Below, piece by piece: positions 59,194-64,000 of a DNA stretch of 64,000 bases. The stretch is from Mesorhabditis belari. Its lineage: Eukaryota; Nematoda; Chromadorea; Rhabditida; Rhabditidae. The stretch's first letter is position 1. Every line of letters begins with the position of its first letter. The stretch lies in the NCBI GenBank assembly GCA_958450365.1, contig CAUEEP010000924.1, positions 124,001-188,000 of the forward strand, written 5' to 3'. Both the position numbers and the translations under genes were made by a program. A model generated the notes under the pieces. The model did not search any database, was not told the DNA's origin, and saw only the letters and a program-made list of their open reading frames with translations.

Positions 59194-59987
59194 ATGGCGA
59201 GTAAGTTCAAGAAGTTGAAGAGCGGGGGTAAAAGCGAGAAATCGGGTGGTGAGGAGTATTATTTATCGGATGGATTGGATGATTTGAATGGGAATTCGAC
59301 GGAGATCACGGAGACTGAGGCAAACACAATGCCACAGGTAAAATTGGATAGCTAATTGCCACAGGTAATTGAATTGTGGCTCAAGGCAGAATTATGGAAA
59401 CTCAAGCTATTGAGCGCTCGTTACTGAGCCTAACTCAGTCCTCGATGTCTCGAATCAAATAATTCTTTTTTGCTGGTATATTCTGAGTTACTTGCTCTAG
59501 AAAAAACATTGTTAGACAAAGGTAACTGTTTCCTAAAAGTTCTGATAGTTATTCAAAGTGCGCGCCTAGGGAATTCCCGGTGATCTTTCACGAATTCGTA
59601 GGTGGTTAGATAGAAATTTCCGCAAGAAAAGAACATTTCTTTGGTTGAATTTCGATCTTTTAGGACTACTTCTTGAATATATTCATGTTTTTGAGCATAA
59701 AGCATAAACATTGAGCAATCGTAATCATAAATAGAATCTTAGAACGATAGGCATAGGCCGAACAACCGGGCATTCCCGACGCGAGCACTTTGAATAATCA
59801 TTAGAACTTTTAGAAAACAGTTACCTTCGTTCAATATTGTTTTTTCTAAAGCAATTAACTCAGAATCTATTAGCAAAAAAGAATTATTTGATTCAAGACA
59901 TTGAGGACTGAGTTAAGCTCAATAAGTTGTAAAGTAAAGTACCAACTTTTCAGCTTTAAATTTTAGGTGAACCCTTCTCGATGGTGA
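59194..59987 (+). CDS. Small hydrophilic protein, two exons, unknown function
   Basis: Exon 1 59194-59337 starts MASKFKKLKSGGKSEKSGGE and is basic, then acidic (YYLSDGLDDLNG). A TTTTAG acceptor 10 bases upstream of the ATG could be a trans-splice site. The GTAAAA donor at 59338 fits a TTTTAG acceptor at 59966, giving a six-codon last exon (VNPSRW, stop 59985-59987), about 54 residues. AATAAA at 60017 follows. Without splicing, the frame ends at 59355. The intron is a 500-bp inverted repeat. I recognise no family; a transcript would settle the structure. Confidence 0.5.
59415..59925. mobile_element. Inverted-repeat element inside the small gene's intron
   Basis: The left arm (TGAGCCTAACTCAGTCCTCG through CAAAGTGCGCGC) is mirrored by the right arm (GCGAGCACTTTGAATAATCA through GAGGACTGAGTTAAGCTCA). 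About 510 bp with a unique centre of about 190 bp. No frame of note. Confidence 0.75.
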
Positions 59988-60557
59988 TGTGAATACAAAA
60001 GATGTACTTTATAAGCAATAAATTTTTAAATCTTTATCAAAACACATGAGATAAATTGAGAATTTGGTACTTTTGACTATTTTGCACGCCACTTTACATT
60101 AAGAAAAGAACATTCGCGTTTGCATTAAAGACAAATTTTAGCTTTTTAAACGTAAATTTAGCAAGTTAGCAAACAAATGTGAAACAAATGTAAAATAGCG
60201 TGCAAAATGTACAAAAAGTAGTCAAAAGTACCAAAAATTTTTACAAAGGCATCAATTGGTGAACGCTGATACAAAATTCGATATCAGATTATATTCGGAA
60301 TTTAGTTTTAGAATGGAATAATGTCATTAATTGTAAGTAAATTTTGTTTTTGATTGGCGGACGAAGATCTAACGACGGAAGAAGCAGTACCTAAAAAATT
60401 TCCGAGAATTTTTGAGCAACAGAAAGTTCTTTAAAGTTTTGAAAATGTAGAAAACTTTTTACTTTAAAATAACAATAACGATCTCACGTTTTACATGTTT
60501 ATTTCATTTCATTTAACTCTCTAATTTAATGGGTTCACTAAGGTTTGTTAAACTAGT

Positions 60558-61247
60558 TTAACTTAATGAAAGCTTATTAATTTTAACCAACCAGAGGGCG
60601 TGGATAACGGCGGGGATCCAGACGAAGAAACAGAGAATGATCGATGCAACGACATGGATGTTGCAATCGTTTGCGTGGATGAACACGGCGAGTGGCTGAA
60701 AATAAAGCAAGTTGCACAATTTAAGGCAATCACTAGAGTAATTACTAGAAATTAGATTGTAACCCGGCAATAAATTCAATTTTCAAGTCAAATCTAATGA
60801 CTGGCAATCTTATAAGTAGATGGCTAGATCCCAGGTAGACATGGATCGACTTGGGCTCTAATACCATGTCTTCATGACTTTTTGATGCACCAGAATGTTT
60901 CAATGCTGATAAAGAAGCACACTAGCTTGCAGCTATTCCTTTAAATTCCTAAGAATGGTCCTTTGATTTTGATAAGTACAACGAAACATGGGAAAATTCT
61001 AACTCAAACCTAATTCCACCTTTGTTTTCTCAGCCGTTCCTTAGCCGATTGCTCTGGAGTCTCGTTTACAAATAAAAATTGGCATTTTCTGCTCGTAGAC
61101 AAAATTTCAGAGCAATCGGCTAAGAAACGGCTGAGAAAACAAAGGTGGAGTTCGGTTCAGGTTGGAATTTCCCCATGTCTACATGCAACTAACCGGCAGC
61201 ACAATGCAGAGAATAATCTCGATGATCGATTGAGCGTCAACGGTCAT
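60558..61247 (-). CDS. PMP3/UPF0057 family membrane peptide, copy A
   Basis: Two exons on the minus strand: 61247-61194 ([18 protein letters not shown]) and 60695-60558 ([15 protein letters not shown]... to the stop), 63 residues. The PMP3 family has two membrane helices joined by a short loop. Here helix 1 is [18 protein letters not shown] with the family PP(L/V)AVF motif, and helix 2 is [20 protein letters not shown] with the (I/V)PA(V/I)IHA motif. Yeast Pmp3 affects plasma-membrane potential and salt tolerance; the role in nematodes is not established. The donor is GTTAGT and the acceptor TTTCAG. A poly(A) signal is at 60503-60498 on the minus strand. Tandem with copy B. Confidence 0.9.
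60985..61175. mobile_element. Palindrome in the intron of PMP3 copy A
   Basis: GGAAAATTCTAACTCAAACC through GCCGATTGCTCTG is mirrored by CAGAGCAATCGGCTAAGAAA through GGTTGGAATTTCCCC. About 190 bp; it fills nearly half of the intron. No coding capacity. Confidence 0.75.
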
Positions 61248-61962
61248 TTTGAGGATTTTCTATCTGAAATTTGTCCCAAGTGCACCCGTTAGTTGAAACA
61301 AAACACACGAATGAATTAAAATATATGTGAAATGAGAATGAATGACACACAGAAAAGACAACGAGATGGAGATTCATCCGTGCATGAAATAGCGAATATA
61401 GAGGTGAATGTGGAGATGAGATTAAAGGACAAATGGAAGTGAATTGGATAAAAGACTTGAAAAAAAAAGAGTATTTAGTGAAAGAGCATAGTCATCAGAC
61501 GACTGAAAAAGTCCAGATTTGAAGCCAGATTCAAAGTCAAGCTTTGGTACCAAAGCTTGACTTTCAAGTAAATGAATAAAAGTTTGCCCCAATACTTTTG
61601 GTATTTCTAAAGATCAAAATATTGAAGTTGAAGGAAAAAAGAAAGGAAAAGAAAAAGGTTGCGTAAATGGCGTGAGTGCGAAATTTAGCAGGCAATGAAC
61701 ACAGCAAACATTCCATTTTTAGAAAACATTGATGCAAAGAATTCACAGTGGGATTACGGCATTCAAAACCTTTTGTTGGCTTGCAAATTTTGGCCAAATT
61801 TGTCTTTCTTTTAAAATCTTTCTTTAAAAGATGATTTCTCAGGTTCAATTTGAGAACTTATTTATTAGAAAGGCACTGAAAAAGACAAGTTTCTGAAGAA
61901 AAAGGCCTGTTGGGAAGTTGGATAAAAGTGGCAGTTTTTTGGTTCAAAAACGAAAGGGAAAA

Positions 61963-62206
61963 TACCGTAAAAACTCTAATAGAACGGCCCTTTATAGGAG
62001 CGTCGCATAGTCTAAGTTTACTCTCAAATAAACGCTCATATCTCGACACCAGTACGTTTGTTTCTACGCGCTTAGGTAACAAATTAAAGTAGAAAGAATG
62101 GGTGATTTGTTGATATATAACACATATTTCTAACTTTAACCGGCGTTTAGAAAAAAATGGTTGAGAATTGGCGAAAATCGGCCGTTCTATTAGAGTTTTT
62201 ACGGTA
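61963..62206. mobile_element. Foldback with TACCGTAAAAACTCTAATAG ends
   Basis: Inverted ends of at least 28 bases (to AACGGCC), TA borders, about 244 bp, between the two PMP3 genes. The interior is only partly palindromic. Confidence 0.8.
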
Positions 62207-62582
62207 GCTTGAACTGTTTAAGAAAAAGAAGAGAAAAAGAGTAACTTAAGATGTTTGATAAGAAAAAACGATGGTTTTGAAGGTAGCACATCTAACCGCG
62301 GAGGAAGCAGTACCTGGAAAGATACAGTTGAAAAGCAAAATTTGAAAGCTTTTAGAAAGATCAAATTTGACATTCAGAAAGAGCACTTGCAGCTTTTAAA
62401 ACTGAAATCAGAGATTTAGCACTAATTTTTCGCTATTGTTAACACGATAACTTAAACCAATACGCGATTTTTCATGGAAGGAATGTCATTAACTAAAAAT
62501 CAGCAAATTTCTTATCAAAAGCTAGCTCTACTTCATCGTTCATTACGCTCATGACGTTCGTTCATTTCTCTACTTTGTTTTG

Positions 62583-63268
62583 TTAGTTTATAAAATTTAA
62601 AACTGGCCAGATAGCGTGGATAACGGCAGGGACCCAAACGAAGAAGCAGAGAATGATCGAAATGACGACATGGATGTTGCAATCGTTAGCGTGGATGAAC
62701 ACGGCGAGTGGCTGAAAATGAAAAGGCTTGTAAACGTTTTTAAGCAGATTTTGTGTTTTAGAATGAAAAAATAACGCTTCTAATGCACTCAATATCTTTC
62801 GACATCAATTCATAGAAGTCCTCAAGTCATCAAGCCAACTTTGAGTGCGGCAAAAGTGTTCCCATGAGCACAAAGTACCCTAGAGCTGTTGATTTTCGGT
62901 CTGATTGTCAACCGAACAACGAAACAACGAGATTTGTACAATGTACAATGAGATGTACAACAAAACAACGAGATTTGACCACTTCAATGGCTACTTTTTC
63001 ACGGTTTCTTGCCACATAACCTTAGAATTGTCCAAATTCTAACTTTTGGCCTGAAAAAGTTACTGCTGAAGTGGTCAAATCTCGTTTTTCTGTTGTACAC
63101 CTATTGAAAACCAGACCGAAAATGAACAGCTCTAAAGTAAGCACATGTCGTTTTACTTTGTACAAGTTTTTCAAATGTTTTGGCTTAGAATTTAGATTTA
63201 GATAAAAGACTCACCGGCAAAACTATGCAGAGAATAATCTCGATGATCGATTGAGCGTCGATGGCCAT
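62583..63268 (-). CDS. PMP3/UPF0057 family membrane peptide, copy B
   Basis: Two exons: 63268-63215 ([18 protein letters not shown]) and 62711-62583 ([20 protein letters not shown]... to the stop), 60 residues. The intron is at the same phase-0 site after LP as in copy A. Exon 1 shares 35 identical bases in a row with copy A, and exon 2 is also very close, while introns are unrelated. The C-terminal tails differ (PVLNFIN against [10 protein letters not shown]). A shared word in the 3' flank (GAGGAAGCAGTACCT at 62298, GAAGAAGCAGTACCT at 60378) shows that the duplication included flanking DNA. It may form a small functional pair with copy A. Confidence 0.9.
62880..63134. mobile_element. Foldback in the intron of PMP3 copy B
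   Basis: AGAGCTGTTGATTTTCGGTC at the left is mirrored by GACCGAAAATGAACAGCTCT at the right, with inner arms around GAGATTTGACCACTTCA. About 255 bp. Different from the palindrome in copy A's intron. Confidence 0.75.
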
Positions 63269-64000
63269 TTTGATGAGATTTCTAAAAAAGATTGATAAAT
63301 AAATCTTAACTAGAACGTAATGGTTTTGAGAAAACACAAAAAAAAACAAAAACGAAATTCAAAGCATTAAATTGAACTAATACAAGTTGAGGCTCGTAAA
63401 AAATGTAAAAAACAGCTCAAGCTATTCATTCAAAAAGATAACAATCCGATTTGCTTTTTTGTTTAAAAGTTAGGATCTTTTAAAATAAAATGAGCGCTTT
63501 TGAAATCGAAAATTTCTCAAGTAGACTGAGTTTTTCAAGTTTGCTAATGAATCAGCGTTGGGAAATCGATACCCCGTTGGCTCATATGCAAATAAAAACA
63601 GGTAGGGTAGCCGCTTTTGAAATGGGGAAATCTCTCAACACACAAATAATAAAAGATGAGTCAAAAGGAGAAGAGAAATGAGAAAAATGAAGAAAGAGAG
63701 GCGGAAAGAGACCACCTCGTGCCCTCCTTCAAAACTATTTGTGTGTGCGAGCCGTTATCTTTGGAAAAACAGTATTTTGAAGTGAACAAAGAGGGGGGAA
63801 TACTGATGACACAAATATCAACGAAAGCTTAGTCAAATGTTAGGTGTTTTTTTTTAAAAAAGTGTTTAGAAAAAAAAGTATTGAGACTTTGTGATCCTAC
63901 TAGACTCAACTTGAATGACTAAAGTTGATCTTTGGTAATGTTGGTCAAGAACTGCTGGCAGATCCTGTAAGCCAGATCATGCTTATCCGTGGCTAGGCCG
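63269..64000. other. Upstream flank of PMP3 copy B, no gene seen
   Basis: A/T-rich. The 63-residue plus-strand frame at 63490-63681 has no family resemblance. Promoter sequence for copy B may lie here, but no specific site can be named. Confidence 0.4.

Noticed and set aside
109..63268. Operon linkage between the APEH, cat-1, asah-1 and Cys-rich genes
   Set aside because: Gaps of 4-12 kb are far larger than the 100-500 bases usual in nematode operons, and each gene has its own poly(A) signal or long flank.

Overview
The window is nuclear DNA of a nematode, probably from the order Rhabditida. Four things support this. (1) A minus-strand spliced-leader RNA gene carries the SL1 leader, a splice donor and an Sm-type site. 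(2) A 5S rRNA fragment lies beside it in the opposite orientation, the usual nematode 5S/SL1 arrangement. (3) Short interstitial runs of TTAGGC, the nematode telomere repeat, are present. (4) The genes have many small exons, introns of about 40-60 bases, and acceptors of the TTTTAG or TTTCAG type. Protein products match well-known animal families. I cannot name the species.

Layout, left to right. 109-3464 (+): a complete 20-exon acylaminoacyl-peptidase gene (APEH, dpf-5 type). 3465-15919: gene-poor DNA with foldback elements, satellites and a duplicated 5S/SL1 unit at 11.8-12.25 kb. 15920-25816 (+): a 16-exon vesicular monoamine transporter gene (cat-1 type) whose introns hold mariner-derived elements, a 708-bp palindrome and several minisatellites. 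25817-30301: repeats, including a 7-mer satellite starting right after the cat-1 stop and an A/T homopolymer block. 30302-38311 (+): an 11-exon acid ceramidase gene (asah-1 type) with a near-complete Tc1-like transposon in intron 2. 38312-44242: a Tc3-like transposase relic, minisatellites and two telomere-like tracts. 44243-53119 (+): a 15-exon gene for a secreted protein built from cysteine repeats around a CMPxC core. 53120-59193: SINE-like sequences, palindromic elements and a mariner relic. 59194-59987 (+): a small two-exon gene of unknown function. 60558-63268 (-): two tandem copies of a two-exon PMP3/UPF0057 membrane peptide gene.

The host genes have no obvious shared pathway: peptide turnover, monoamine loading of vesicles, ceramide hydrolysis, a secreted cysteine-rich protein, and small membrane peptides. 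Intergenic gaps are several kb, so operons are unlikely. The rest is dominated by non-autonomous elements. Many begin TACCGTA or TTGGGTTG, are flanked by TA, and form long hairpins. Several tRNA-like units sit inside foldbacks. Exon coordinates come from reading splice sites and keeping the frame against remembered family features; no alignment was run.
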